DNA from: Amycolatopsis sp. FBCC-B4732
GTDB lineage: Bacteria; Actinomycetota; Actinomycetes; Mycobacteriales; Pseudonocardiaceae
Assembly: GCF_023008405.1 (NCBI RefSeq)
Contig: NZ_CP095376.1
Span: 3,868,001 to 3,932,000, forward strand
Length of the DNA: 64,000 nucleotides
Reading direction: 5' to 3'
Position numbers and translations under genes: made by a program. Each line of letters opens with the position of its first letter. Position 1 is the first letter of the stretch. The notes under the pieces are model-generated. The model did not search any database. It was not told the origin of the DNA and saw only the letters and a list, made by a program, of their open reading frames with translations. Positions 25,539-33,907 of the stretch are shown piece by piece.

Positions 25539-26981
25539 CTAAGTCGCTCCGATGTGGACGGTCGAGCGGGGTTCCGAAAGTCCTTGCGGGAAAGCGAAAA
25601 TTCCTCGCGGGTCGTACTTCCGGGCGACGGCGCGCAGCCGGGGCAGGTTCACCCCGTAGTACGCCTCGGCCCAGTCAGGCATCTCCGGGTCGAGGTAGTT
25701 GACGTACCCGGTGGTGCCGAACTCCGGCCCGAGCCCGTCGCGCACCGCGGCGAGCGCCCGCCTCGCCCCCGCTTCACCGCCGTCCGCGGGCGCCGCGCCG
25801 TGCAGGAACTGGAAGCTGGCCAGTGCGCAGCGGTGCGGGAACGCCGTCTCGCGCGCGCCGACGCGGGCGATCGCGCCCCCGGCGGAGTCGATGAGCGTGC
25901 CCACCTTCGGGTCGGCGACCAGCAGCTCGACGACCGCGGCCGGATCGGGGGCTGGCCGCAGCAGCATCCGCGACGTCCCGACGTACGCCGCCCGCGCCGC
26001 GGCCGCCCCCGGCCGGGCTTCCGGCTCGTCGAACGACCGCATCGCGCTCACGTGGTCGAGCACGCGCGCGCCCCGCTCGGCGGGTGGCGTGCCGACGCGG
26101 CGGACCAGGTCGTCGAGCAGCTCCTTCAGCCGGGCTTCGGTGCCGAGGAACGTGCCGCTGGCGTTCGCGGTGACCGCGTCGATGTTGACCCCGCACCACA
26201 GCGCGTCCGGCTGCGCGGGCAGCCAGTCCTGCCACGCGGCGAACAGCGCGGTCTGCGTGCCGTCCGGGAAGGTGAGCTTGAAGGTGGCGACGTCGGCGAT
26301 CGGGACGGTCCGGAAGGTGAACCCGGTGACGATCCCGAAGTTGCCGCCGCCCCCGCCGCGCAGCGCCCAGAACAGATCCGGCTCCGCCGAGCGCGACACC
26401 GTGCGCGCCCGGCCGTCGGCGGTGACGATCCGCGCGGCCTCCAGGTGGTCGCACGTCAGCCCGTACGCGCGGTCGAGCAGGCCGACGCCGCCGCCGAGGG
26501 CGAGCCCGGCGATGCCCACCGTGTCGCAGCTGCCCGCCGGGAGCACCCGCCCGGCCGCGGCGAGCGTCGTGGCGATCGGGCCCAGCCGGGCGCCGGCGCC
26601 GATCACCGCGCGGCCGTCCGGGCGCACCTCGACGCCCGAAAACCGGCTCAGGTCCACGACGATCCCGCCGTCCACTGTGGAATAGCCGGGGTAGCTGTGC
26701 CCGCCGCCGCGGGCCGCGACCGGCAGCCCGTGCCGCGCCGCGAAACCGAGGGCCGCCTGGACGTCTTCGACGCGCGCGGCCCCCACCACCGCGGCGGGCA
26801 TCCGGTCGTCGTACATCGTGAAGAAACCCAGCTTGGCCTCGGTGTACCCCGGGTCGGCCGGCCGGAACAACGGCCCCGAGAGCCGCTTCCGCAGCCGCTC
26901 CCAGTCGTCCGGCGGCGGCCATCCGGCCAGTCCCGCCACCGGCACCGCTCCGGAAACCCGCAAGAAAGTCCGCCTGTCCAC
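25539..26981 (-). CDS. FAD-linked oxidase of the berberine-bridge type, probably secreted via Tat
   Basis: The 480-aa oxidase starts with VDRRTFLRVSGAVPVAGLAG, a twin-arginine-like signal. The FAD domain carries RGGGHSYPGYS (His about residue 95) and AGSCDTVGIAG (Cys about 152), the two residues that bind FAD covalently in berberine-bridge and gluco-oligosaccharide oxidases. A C-terminal BBE segment (YVNYLDPEMPDWAEAYYG, then YDPRGIFAFPQGL) is present. GTG 26981 follows GGGGGAG. It probably oxidises a carbohydrate or phenol-like alcohol outside the cell. It is divergent from the EF-G-like gene. Confidence 0.9.
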   Translation of the reverse strand: MDRRTFLRVSGAVPVAGLAGWPPPDDWERLRKRLSGPLFRPADPGYTEAKLGFFTMYDDRMPAAVVGAARVEDVQAALGFAARHGLPVAARGGGHSYPGYSTVDGGIVVDLSRFSGVEVRPDGRAVIGAGARLGPIATTLAAAGRVLPAGSCDTVGIAGLALGGGVGLLDRAYGLTCDHLEAARIVTADGRARTVSRSAEPDLFWALRGGGGGNFGIVTGFTFRTVPIADVATFKLTFPDGTQTALFAAWQDWLPAQPDALWCGVNIDAVTANASGTFLGTEARLKELLDDLVRRVGTPPAERGARVLDHVSAMRSFDEPEARPGAAAARAAYVGTSRMLLRPAPDPAAVVELLVADPKVGTLIDSAGGAIARVGARETAFPHRCALASFQFLHGAAPADGGEAGARRALAAVRDGLGPEFGTTGYVNYLDPEMPDWAEAYYGVNLPRLRAVARKYDPRGIFAFPQGLSEPRSTVHIGAT

Positions 26982-27111
26982 GTCACTCCCCCTGCCCCGT
27001 GTCCCCCCGGGCATTCGGCTGGTCCCAGGAGCCCTGCCTTGCCGTGACCAGGGTAGCGGGTGTGTGATCGAGGACACATCCCGTACACCAGCCGTTCGCC
27101 GAGGAGTCGTC

Positions 27112-29220
27112 ATGGCAGACAGACAAGCCAAGAACGCCGACACCGGGGCCGCCGTCGCTGTGGACGACCCCGCGAAGGTCCGCAACGTCGTGCTCGTCGG
27201 CCCGTCCGGCTCGGGGAAGACGACCCTCACCGAGGCCCTGCTCGCCGCCTCCGGCACGGTGCCGCGCGCGGGTTCGGTCGTCGACGGGACCACGGTGTGC
27301 GACCACGACCCCGCGGCGGTCCGCCAGCAGCGCTCGGTCGGCCTCTCGGTGGCCCCGGTGCTGCACCAGGGCCACAAGATCAACCTGATCGACACGCCGG
27401 GGTACGCGGACTTCGTCGGGGAGCTGCGGGCCGGGCTGCGCGCGGCCGACGCGGCGCTGTTCGTCGTCTGCGCCGCCGAAGGGGTGGACGCGGCGACGGT
27501 CGCGGTGTGGGAGGAGTGCGCCGCGGTCGGGATGCCGCGCGCGGTCGTCGTCTCCCGGCTCGACCACCACCGGGCCGACGCGATGGCCGAGATCGCCGCC
27601 TGCCGGGCCGCGTTCGGCGACGGCGTGCTGCCGCTCTACTTGCCCGCGGGCAACGGCCTGGTCGGGCTGATCACCCAGCGGTACTTCGACTACTCCGGCG
27701 GGCCGCCGCCGAAGCCGGGCGAGCCCGACCCGGCCGAGCTCGAGCGGATGGCCGAGGCCCGCAACGAGCTCATCGAAGGGATCATCGCCGAGAGCGAGGA
27801 CGAGTCCTTGATGGACCGCTACCTCGCCGGGGAGGAGATCTCCGAGGACGTCCTGATCTCCGACCTCGAAACCGCCGTCGCGCGCGGCTCCTTCCACCCC
27901 GTCATCCCGGTCTGCTCGACCAGCGGGATCGGCCTGACCGAGGTGCTCGACGGGATCGTCCGCGCGTTCCCCTCGCCGCTGGAGCACAAGCCGCCCGACG
28001 TCACCACGCCGGACGGCGGGACGCACGCCGCCCTCTCCGCCGACCCCGCGGGCCCCCTCGCCGCGGAGGTCGTCCGGACGGCGGTCGACTCCTACGTCGG
28101 CCGGGTGTCGCTGGTCCGGGTGTTCTCCGGGACGCTGCGCCCCGAGCGCCCGGTGCACGTGTCCGGGCACGGTCTCGCCGAACGCGGCCACGAGGACCAC
28201 GACGCCGACGAGCGCGTCGCGCACCTCTACTCCCCGCTCGGCGCGAACCTGCGGGAAGTGCCCTTCTGCGTCGCGGGCGACCTGTGCGCGCTGACGAAGG
28301 TCGGCTCGGCCGAGACCGGAGACACCGTCTCCTCCCCGGACGACCCGCTGCTGATGGAGCCGTGGGCGATGCCGGAGCCGCTGCTGCCGGTGGCGGTGGT
28401 CGCGAAGACCCGCAGCGACGAGGACACCCTCGCCCGCAACCTCTCCCGGCTGGTCGCCGGCGACCCGACGCTGCGGCTGGACCGCAACGCCGAAACCGCC
28501 CAGCTGGTGCTGTGGTGCATGGGCGAGGCCCACGCCGACGTCGTGCTCTCCCGGCTGCGCGCGGGCGGCGCGGACGTCGACACCGAACCGGTGAGGGTCA
28601 GCCTGCGCGCGACGTTCGCCAAGCCGGCCAAGGGACACGGGCGGCACGTCAAGCAGTCCGGCGGGCACGGCCAGTTCGCCGTCTGCGACATCGAGGTCGA
28701 GCCGCTCCCCCGCGGCGGCGGGTTCCAGTTCGTCGACAAGGTCGTGGGCGGTTCGGTGCCCCACCAGTTCATCCCGAGCGTGGAGAAGGGCGTGCGGGCC
28801 CAGCTGCAGCGCGGGCTGGCCGACGGGCACCCGGTGGTCGACGTCAAGGTGACGCTGGTCGACGGCAAGGCGCACAGCGTCGACTCCTCGGACGCGGCGT
28901 TCCAGACGGCCGGCGCGCTGGCCCTGCGGGAGGCGGCGGCGAACGGGCACATCACCATGCTCGAGCCGCTGGAGGAGGTGGCGATCCGGCTCCCGGACGA
29001 GCACCTCGGCACGGTGCTGGGCGACCTGTCGTCCCGGCGCGGCCGGGTGCTGGGCACCGAAGCCGGCGACGGCGGCCGGACGGTGATCCGGGCCGAAGTC
29101 CCGGCGACGGAACTGCTGCGGTACCTGATCGACCTGCGCTCGATGACGTCGGGCACGGCGTCGTTCACCCGCCGCCACGCCCGCTTCGAACCGATGCCGG
29201 AAGGGATGGCGGTCCACTGA
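27112..29220 (+). CDS. Elongation factor G-like GTPase (EF-G2 type)
   Basis: The 702-aa translational GTPase resembles FusA but diverges from canonical EF-G. The G1 loop reads VGPSGSGKTTL, G3 is IDTPGYADFVGELRAGLRAADAAL, and G4 shows SRLDHH in place of the usual NKxD, which may weaken guanine specificity. Domains II-V follow, with FAKPAKGHGRHVKQSGGHGQFA. Secondary EF-G genes of this kind occur in mycobacteria (FusA2) and bind ribosomes with weak or altered translocase activity. It diverges from the oxidase gene and is followed by the palindromic repeat. Confidence 0.9.
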   Translation: MADRQAKNADTGAAVAVDDPAKVRNVVLVGPSGSGKTTLTEALLAASGTVPRAGSVVDGTTVCDHDPAAVRQQRSVGLSVAPVLHQGHKINLIDTPGYADFVGELRAGLRAADAALFVVCAAEGVDAATVAVWEECAAVGMPRAVVVSRLDHHRADAMAEIAACRAAFGDGVLPLYLPAGNGLVGLITQRYFDYSGGPPPKPGEPDPAELERMAEARNELIEGIIAESEDESLMDRYLAGEEISEDVLISDLETAVARGSFHPVIPVCSTSGIGLTEVLDGIVRAFPSPLEHKPPDVTTPDGGTHAALSADPAGPLAAEVVRTAVDSYVGRVSLVRVFSGTLRPERPVHVSGHGLAERGHEDHDADERVAHLYSPLGANLREVPFCVAGDLCALTKVGSAETGDTVSSPDDPLLMEPWAMPEPLLPVAVVAKTRSDEDTLARNLSRLVAGDPTLRLDRNAETAQLVLWCMGEAHADVVLSRLRAGGADVDTEPVRVSLRATFAKPAKGHGRHVKQSGGHGQFAVCDIEVEPLPRGGGFQFVDKVVGGSVPHQFIPSVEKGVRAQLQRGLADGHPVVDVKVTLVDGKAHSVDSSDAAFQTAGALALREAAANGHITMLEPLEEVAIRLPDEHLGTVLGDLSSRRGRVLGTEAGDGGRTVIRAEVPATELLRYLIDLRSMTSGTASFTRRHARFEPMPEGMAVH

Positions 29221-29235
29221 ACGCCGCGCCCCGGG

Positions 29236-29279
29236 TCGTGAGTGTTCAGGGCGGCTCTAACCGCCCTGAACACTCACGA
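29236..29279. repeat. Dispersed palindromic intergenic repeat, copy 2
   Basis: TCGTGAGTGTTCAGGGCGG forms the left arm, paired with CCGCCCTGAACACTCACGA on the right around a 6-base loop; the arms are perfect. It shares the GTGAGTGT...AGGGCGG core of copy 1 at 11654-11705. It lies between the convergent EF-G-like and XdhC-like genes, where it may end both transcripts. Confidence 0.8.
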
Positions 29280-29292
29280 TGGCCGGGGCACC

Positions 29293-29796
29293 TCAGAAGT
29301 CGAAGCCGCCCGGGCGGTTGTTGCGGTCGGCCAGCAGGCCGGCGAGCGTGGCGATCGCGATCTCCGGCGGCGTGCGCGAGCCGATGTTCAGCCCGACCGG
29401 CCGGTGCACGCGGGCGATGTCGGCCTCGGGTACGCCCAGGCCCTGCAGCGCCGCCACGTGCGGGCCCGGGTGCCGCGGGTTGCCGAGCACGCCGATCCAG
29501 CGCGGCTCCCCCGCCAACGCGGCCTGCAGCACCTCGCCGAGCTCGGGCCGGTGGTAGTCGGTGACCACGACGTCCGCGGTGCCGTCCAGCGGCGGCAACG
29601 TCGTCTCCGCCTCGACGCCCTCGGGCCCGTCGGTCGCCCGCGCGGGGTCGGGTTCGTACAGCGCGACGTGGTAACCGAGCTCGCGCGCGAACATCAGCAG
29701 GTGCCGCGAAACCGGCGACGCGAACACCGCCACCAGGGTCCGCACGGCGGGGTCGGCGGGCGCCGCGCCGTGCGCGACGTCGCAGGTCTCACTCAT
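29293..29796 (-). CDS. XdhC/CoxI-family Rossmann-fold protein (single domain)
   Basis: The 167-aa protein covers only the C-terminal Rossmann half of XdhC/CoxI proteins: VAVFASPVSRHLLMFARELG, DYHRPELGEVLQAAL, RWIGVLGNPRHPGPHVAAL, VHRPVGLNIGSRTPPEIAIATLAGLL. The usual XdhC N-terminal domain is absent, so it may not deliver molybdopterin. No molybdenum enzyme gene is nearby. It is the last gene of a block of small genes on the minus strand; only 12 bases separate it from the upstream paralogue. Confidence 0.85.
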   Translation of the reverse strand: MSETCDVAHGAAPADPAVRTLVAVFASPVSRHLLMFARELGYHVALYEPDPARATDGPEGVEAETTLPPLDGTADVVVTDYHRPELGEVLQAALAGEPRWIGVLGNPRHPGPHVAALQGLGVPEADIARVHRPVGLNIGSRTPPEIAIATLAGLLADRNNRPGGFDF

Positions 29797-29808
29797 GCGC
29801 CCAGTCTG

Positions 29809-30078
29809 TCAGCCGCCGGCCTGCTCGCCCACCGTCACGCGGAACTGCCACACGTCGGTCTTGCCCTTGACCAGCACCAGGTACCCGTCGGTCACGCGCA
29901 GCACGACCCGCTTCTGCGGTGACGACGGCCGCGGCGGCCGGTGCTGCTCGGCCAGCAGGCGCGCCTCCCCGAACGCGACGTCGCGGTCCGCGTACCCCGC
30001 CGCGTCGGCGACGCCCCAGCCCCGGCCGTCGCCCGCGCCGCCCTGCTCTTCGATGACCACCCACCACGTCGAACCCAT
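29809..30078 (-). CDS. Mini-paralogue 3 (about 89 aa), unknown function
   Basis: No family is recognised. It is the third of three tandem related proteins: MGSTWWVVIEEQGGAGDGRGW start, a variable middle with LLAEQHRPP, and a C-terminal block LRVTDGYLVLVKGKTDVWQFRVTVGE. All three share WWVV-[IV]-EEQ, GDGR-x-W and a C-terminal strand motif of the type GYLV-x-x-x-G-[KR]-T-x-x-[FW]-x-F-R. ATG 30078 is 32 bases after the previous gene's stop. Confidence 0.75.
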   Translation of the reverse strand: MGSTWWVVIEEQGGAGDGRGWGVADAAGYADRDVAFGEARLLAEQHRPPRPSSPQKRVVLRVTDGYLVLVKGKTDVWQFRVTVGEQAGG

Positions 30079-30110
30079 GCCGGTCCGACGCAGCCGCGCG
30101 CGGCCCGGTT

Positions 30111-30368
30111 TCAGATCTCTTCGAGCACGCTCAGCCGGAAGTGGAACGTCGAGGTCCGGCCGTCGACGATCACCAGGTACCCGCCGGCGCCGCGCAGCAC
30201 CTTCCGCGACTTCGGCGACCACGGGTAGACCGGCTGGTACTCCCGCGCGAGCCGCTCCGCGTCGGCTTCGGCGCTCGCCTGGTCGGCGTAGGAGAAGGTC
30301 TCGGACAACGACCAGCTCCGGCCGTCACCGGCACCGCGCTGCTCCTCGACGACCACCCACCAGCTCAC
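30111..30368 (-). CDS. Mini-paralogue 2 (about 85 aa), unknown function
   Basis: Related to its neighbours: [19 protein letters not shown] start, a middle segment LAREYQPVYPWSPKSRKVL and C-terminal GAGGYLVIVDGRTSTFHFRLSVLEEI. The GTG at 30368 overlaps the stop of mini-paralogue 1 (GTGA), indicating coupling. A small mixed alpha/beta fold is plausible; no catalytic residues stand out. Confidence 0.75.
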   Translation of the reverse strand: MSWWVVVEEQRGAGDGRSWSLSETFSYADQASAEADAERLAREYQPVYPWSPKSRKVLRGAGGYLVIVDGRTSTFHFRLSVLEEI

Positions 30369-30634
30369 GCCGGTGCCGCCACGGTCTCGCCGAGCGTGAC
30401 GCGGAAGTGGAACGTCGCCGTGCGGCCGGTAGCGATCACCAGGTAGCCGTCGCCCACGCGCAGCACCTTGCGTTCCTTCACCGACGCCGGGTGGACGGGT
30501 TGGTGTTCGAACGCGAGCCGCCGCGCGACCTCGTCGGCGTGCTCCCGGTCCCCGCCCGCTGGCTTCGTCTTGGTGACGTTCCAGTGGCGCCCGTCCCCGC
30601 CGCCGCGCTGTTCTTCGACGACCACCCACCACAC
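30365..30634 (-). CDS. Mini-paralogue 1 (about 89 aa), unknown function
   Basis: The first of three tandem paralogues: VWWVVVEEQRGGGDGRHW, FEHQPVHPASVKERKVLRVGDGYLVI, and ATGRTATFHFRVTLGE. GTG 30634 lies one base after the stop of the LemA-like gene, so it is probably co-translated with it. The three are about half identical by eye, which points to local duplication. Confidence 0.75.
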   Translation of the reverse strand: MWWVVVEEQRGGGDGRHWNVTKTKPAGGDREHADEVARRLAFEHQPVHPASVKERKVLRVGDGYLVIATGRTATFHFRVTLGETVAAPA

Positions 30635-30635
30635 G

Positions 30636-31118
30636 TCAGACCTCCGGCTCGGCGAACTCGAAGTACTCCGGCAGCGGCGCCGTGCCCGCCAGCTTGAAGT
30701 ACCGGACCTTGCGCCGCCGCCGCAGACGCAGGGTGTCGCGGACGGCGTCGTTGTGGACGCGGCGGGCGATCACCACCCGATGCTCGGCGTCGGTGAGCTC
30801 CTCGGCCAGCTCGGCGGGCAGGCCCGCCCGGTCGACGCGGCTCAGCTGCAGCGTCAGCTCGTTCTCCTCGGCCTCGCGCTCGGCCCGCGGCGCCGTCTCG
30901 GCCCGCTCGGCCAGGGTGCGCAGGCCGGTGTCGTGCAGCAGCACCGCGACCGCGCGCGCCACCACCGCCCGCCGCGCCAGCGCCGCGTCGAGAGCGGCCC
31001 AGCCCGCGTCGGTCCGGACGTGCAGCCGGTCGAGCCGGTTCGCCGTCGCCACCAGGAACAGCCCGCCCGCCACGACGACCAGGGCCAGCAGCGGGAGCAG
31101 CCACTCGAACACCGTCAC
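30636..31118 (-). CDS. LemA-like membrane-anchored protein
   Basis: The 160-aa protein has one N-terminal span (LLPLLALVVVAGGLFLV) then NRLDRLHVRTDAGWAALDAALARRAVVARA, which resembles the LemA core (asparagine, arginine and W-xx-hydrophobic-D pattern). The rest is helical and charged, ending KLAGTAPLPEYFEFAEPEV. Identification is moderate. The GTG start overlaps the pimA stop (GTGA). It sits at the head of the mini-paralogue genes. Confidence 0.65.
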   Translation of the reverse strand: MTVFEWLLPLLALVVVAGGLFLVATANRLDRLHVRTDAGWAALDAALARRAVVARAVAVLLHDTGLRTLAERAETAPRAEREAEENELTLQLSRVDRAGLPAELAEELTDAEHRVVIARRVHNDAVRDTLRLRRRRKVRYFKLAGTAPLPEYFEFAEPEV

Positions 31119-32275
31119 CGGGCGAACTCCCGCTCCGGCGCCGCGACCCGCCGGGGGTCGGCGGCGATCGCCGTCTCGTAGACGCGCAGCACCTGGGTGG
31201 CCACGACCGACCAGTCGAACACCGTCACGTGCTCCCCCGCCGCCGCGGCCAGCGACGCCCGGCGCGCCGGGTCGCCGAGCAGCTCGCGCAGCCCGTCCGC
31301 GAGCGCCTCGGGGTCACCGGTCGCCGTGAGCATCCCGGCGTGGCCGTCGTCGAGCACCCGCCGGAACGAGTCCAGGTCGCTGGCCAGCACCGCCGTGCCC
31401 GCCGCCATCGCCTCGGTCAGGATCATCCCGAAGCTCTCGCCGCCGGTGTTGGGCGCGCAGTAGACGTCGACGCTGCGCAGGGCCTGCGCCTTGACGAAGT
31501 CGTCGGCCTGGCCGAGCAGTTCGAGGTGCGGCGCCAGCTCCGGACCGGCGTCGCGGCGGAGCTGGTCCTCGTCCCCGCGGCCGACGACGACCAGCCGCAG
31601 GTCTTCGAACTCCGGGAGGATCCGCCGCAGCGCCTCCAGCAGCACGCCCATCCCCTTGCGCGGCTCGCCGAAGCGGCCGACGAACCCGACCGTCCCACCG
31701 GCCCGCGGGTAGCCCGGCAACGGCGTCGCGGAGGAGAAGAACTCGACGTCGACGCCGTTCGGGATCTCGACGGCGTCGCCGCCCGCGTGCTCGACCTGGA
31801 CCCGGCGGGCGAGCGCGGACACCGCGATCCGCGCGGTGATCTTCTCCAGCAGCGGCCGCAGCACCGGCTGGAAGGCCGACAGCGTGCGCGAGCGCGTGGT
31901 CGCGGTGTGGAACGTCGCCACGATCGGGCCGTCGGCGATGAGCAGCGCGAGCAGCGAAAGGCTGGGCGCGGCCGGCTCGTGCAGGTGCAGGACGTCGAAG
32001 TCGCCCTCGCGGATCCAGCGCCGCACGCGGGCGTAGGAAACCGGGCCGAACTGCAGCCGCGCGACCGAGCCGTTGTACCGGATGCCGAGCGCCTTGCCCG
32101 CCGGGTGCACGAACTCCGGCAGGTCGGCGTCGTCGTCGGCGGGCGCGAGCACGGAGACCTGGTGCCCGCGGGAGAGCAGCGCCTTCGTCAGGTCGATCAC
32201 GTGGCCCTGGACCCCGCCGGGCACGTCGAACGAGTAGGGGCAGACGATCCCGACCCGCATCGGGCGCGCGGCCAC
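31115..32275 (-). CDS. pimA: Phosphatidylinositol alpha-mannosyltransferase PimA
   Basis: This 386-aa GT-B glycosyltransferase adds the first mannose to phosphatidylinositol in mannoside lipid synthesis on the inner face of the membrane. It shows VCPYSFDVPGGVQGHV, HLHEPAAPS, the GT4 segment VGRFGEPRKGM with its Arg/Lys, and the nucleotide-binding Glu in NTGGESFGMILTEAMAAGT. GTG 32275 gives a seven-residue N-terminal lead; an ATG at 32260 (MRVGIVCPYS) matches the known N-terminus equally well. It follows patA by two bases. Confidence 0.93.
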   Translation of the reverse strand: MAARPMRVGIVCPYSFDVPGGVQGHVIDLTKALLSRGHQVSVLAPADDDADLPEFVHPAGKALGIRYNGSVARLQFGPVSYARVRRWIREGDFDVLHLHEPAAPSLSLLALLIADGPIVATFHTATTRSRTLSAFQPVLRPLLEKITARIAVSALARRVQVEHAGGDAVEIPNGVDVEFFSSATPLPGYPRAGGTVGFVGRFGEPRKGMGVLLEALRRILPEFEDLRLVVVGRGDEDQLRRDAGPELAPHLELLGQADDFVKAQALRSVDVYCAPNTGGESFGMILTEAMAAGTAVLASDLDSFRRVLDDGHAGMLTATGDPEALADGLRELLGDPARRASLAAAAGEHVTVFDWSVVATQVLRVYETAIAADPRRVAAPEREFAR

Positions 32276-32277
32276 GC

Positions 32278-33195
32278 TCAGCTCGCTTCTTCGAGGGGGG
32301 TCTGCTCGCCGGCCTCGAGGTCGGCGGGCCAGAACTTCTGCAGCATGTGCCAGTCGGCCGGGTGCGCGGCGATGTCGCCGGCGAAGATGTCGGCCAGCGC
32401 CTGCGTGGCGGCCGGGACCTCGGCACGCGCGGTGACGCGGATGCGCGGGTGCAGCCGGATCTGCCAGCCGTCCTCGGTGAACCAGCAGCCGGCCGGGATC
32501 AGCGCCGCGCCGGTGGTGGCGGCCAGCCGCGCCGGGCCGCCCGGGAAGCGGGCCTGCTCGCCGAAGAACTTCACCGGGATGCCGCTGGTGGTCAGGTCGC
32601 GGTCGCCGACCAGGCAGACCGCCTTGTTCTCGCGCAGCCGCTTCAGCAGCACGCGCATCGCGGAGCTGTCGCCGGTCAGCGGCACGATCTCGAAGCCGAG
32701 CGACTCCCGGTACTCGACGAACCGCCGGTAGAGCGACTCGGGCTTGAGGCGTTCGGCGACGGTGGTGAACCCGCCGAGGTAGCCGGCCAGCCAGACGCCG
32801 GCGATGTCCCAGTTGCCGCTGTGCGGCAGCGCCATCACCGCGCCGTTGCCCTCGGCGAGCGCCGCGTCGAGGTTCTCGACGCCGGTGATGGAGGCCGCGA
32901 CCTTGTCGCTGACCTCCTTCTGGTCCATCGACGGCAGCCGGAACGTCTCGTGCCAGTAGCGGGCGTACGAGCGCATCGCGCGCCGGGTCAGCTCGTCCAT
33001 CTCGACCGGGTCGGCCTGCGGGACGACGCGGGCGAGGTTGGCGCGCAGCTGCCGCACACCGCCGCCGTCTCGCTTGACGGCGAGGTCGGCGCCGAGTGAG
33101 AAGACCGTGCCGCCGAACCCGGCGGGCAGCCAGCCGGCCAGCCGCCAGCCCGCCGCGTAGCCGAAAGCGCTCAGCCGCTCGGTCAGGTCGCTCAT
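32278..33195 (-). CDS. Phosphatidylinositol mannoside acyltransferase PatA-type
   Basis: The 305-aa membrane-associated acyltransferase is of the HtrB/LpxL (lysophospholipid) family and acylates mannose on phosphatidylinositol mannosides in actinobacteria. The catalytic HX4D motif is HSGNWD, and the substrate-binding block is ARFPGGPARLAATTGAALIPAG. It starts at ATG 33195, four bases inside the pgsA end, and precedes pimA, as in Mycobacterium (pgsA-patA-pimA). Confidence 0.92.
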   Translation of the reverse strand: MSDLTERLSAFGYAAGWRLAGWLPAGFGGTVFSLGADLAVKRDGGGVRQLRANLARVVPQADPVEMDELTRRAMRSYARYWHETFRLPSMDQKEVSDKVAASITGVENLDAALAEGNGAVMALPHSGNWDIAGVWLAGYLGGFTTVAERLKPESLYRRFVEYRESLGFEIVPLTGDSSAMRVLLKRLRENKAVCLVGDRDLTTSGIPVKFFGEQARFPGGPARLAATTGAALIPAGCWFTEDGWQIRLHPRIRVTARAEVPAATQALADIFAGDIAAHPADWHMLQKFWPADLEAGEQTPLEEAS

Positions 33196-33818
33196 GCCGG
33201 CTGCTCCCCGGCGGCGGCCTCGCGTGCCGCTTTGGCCACGGCGGCGAAGCGCTGCAGCAAGGTGATGACCGACAGCACGGCCAGCAGCCAGAGCGAGACG
33301 TCCACGGTGTACGGGACGCCCAAGCCGTGCAAACCGGTGCCGACCAGTGCGATGATCAGCCGCTCGGCGCGCTCGACGAGCCCGCCGTCGACCGGCAGGC
33401 CGGACGCGTCGGCGCGGGCCTTGACGTAGGAGATGACCTGGGCGAGCACCAGGCACAGCAGCGCCGCGGCGGCGGCCGGGTGATTGTCGTCGACGACGAA
33501 GCACCACCAGGCGATGGCGGCGAACAGCGCGCCGTCGACCAGCCGGTCGCAGGTGGCGTCGAGCACCGCGCCGAACGGGGTGCCGTAGCCGCGGGCGCGG
33601 GCCATCGCGCCGTCCAGCAGGTCGAGCATGGCGAAGCCCCACACCGTGAAGGTGCCCCAGAGCAGGTAGCCGTTCGGGAAGAAGGCCAGGGCGCAGACGA
33701 CGGCGCCGGCGGTGCCGAGCACGGTCATCACGTTCGGGGTCAGCCCGACGCGGACCAGCGCCTGGCCGATCGGATCGGTGACGCGGGAAACGGAGGCACG
33801 CGCGAAGATATTGAGCAT
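33192..33818 (-). CDS. pgsA: CDP-alcohol phosphatidyltransferase (phosphatidylinositol-phosphate synthase)
   Basis: The 208-aa integral membrane enzyme joins a CDP-diacylglycerol to inositol phosphate. It has the CDP-OH motif D-xx-D-G-xx-A-R (DLLDGAMARARG) followed by G-xxx-D-xxx-D (GAVLDATCDR). Six spans are predicted from the hydrophobic stretches. It opens the pgsA-patA-pimA operon; the start is ATG 33818. Confidence 0.93.
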   Translation of the reverse strand: MLNIFARASVSRVTDPIGQALVRVGLTPNVMTVLGTAGAVVCALAFFPNGYLLWGTFTVWGFAMLDLLDGAMARARGYGTPFGAVLDATCDRLVDGALFAAIAWWCFVVDDNHPAAAAALLCLVLAQVISYVKARADASGLPVDGGLVERAERLIIALVGTGLHGLGVPYTVDVSLWLLAVLSVITLLQRFAAVAKAAREAAAGEQPA

Positions 33819-33907
33819 CGTTTCGTCAGAGGCACCTGGCTACGAGGGTCGGGTGGGCGAATGCAGCCTATCCACCCGGCACGACGGCACCGACGCGCCG
33901 CCCCGCG

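Noticed and set aside
11654..29279. A CRISPR-like array from the repeated palindromes
   Set aside because: Only two copies exist, 17 kb apart, with no spacers or cas genes.
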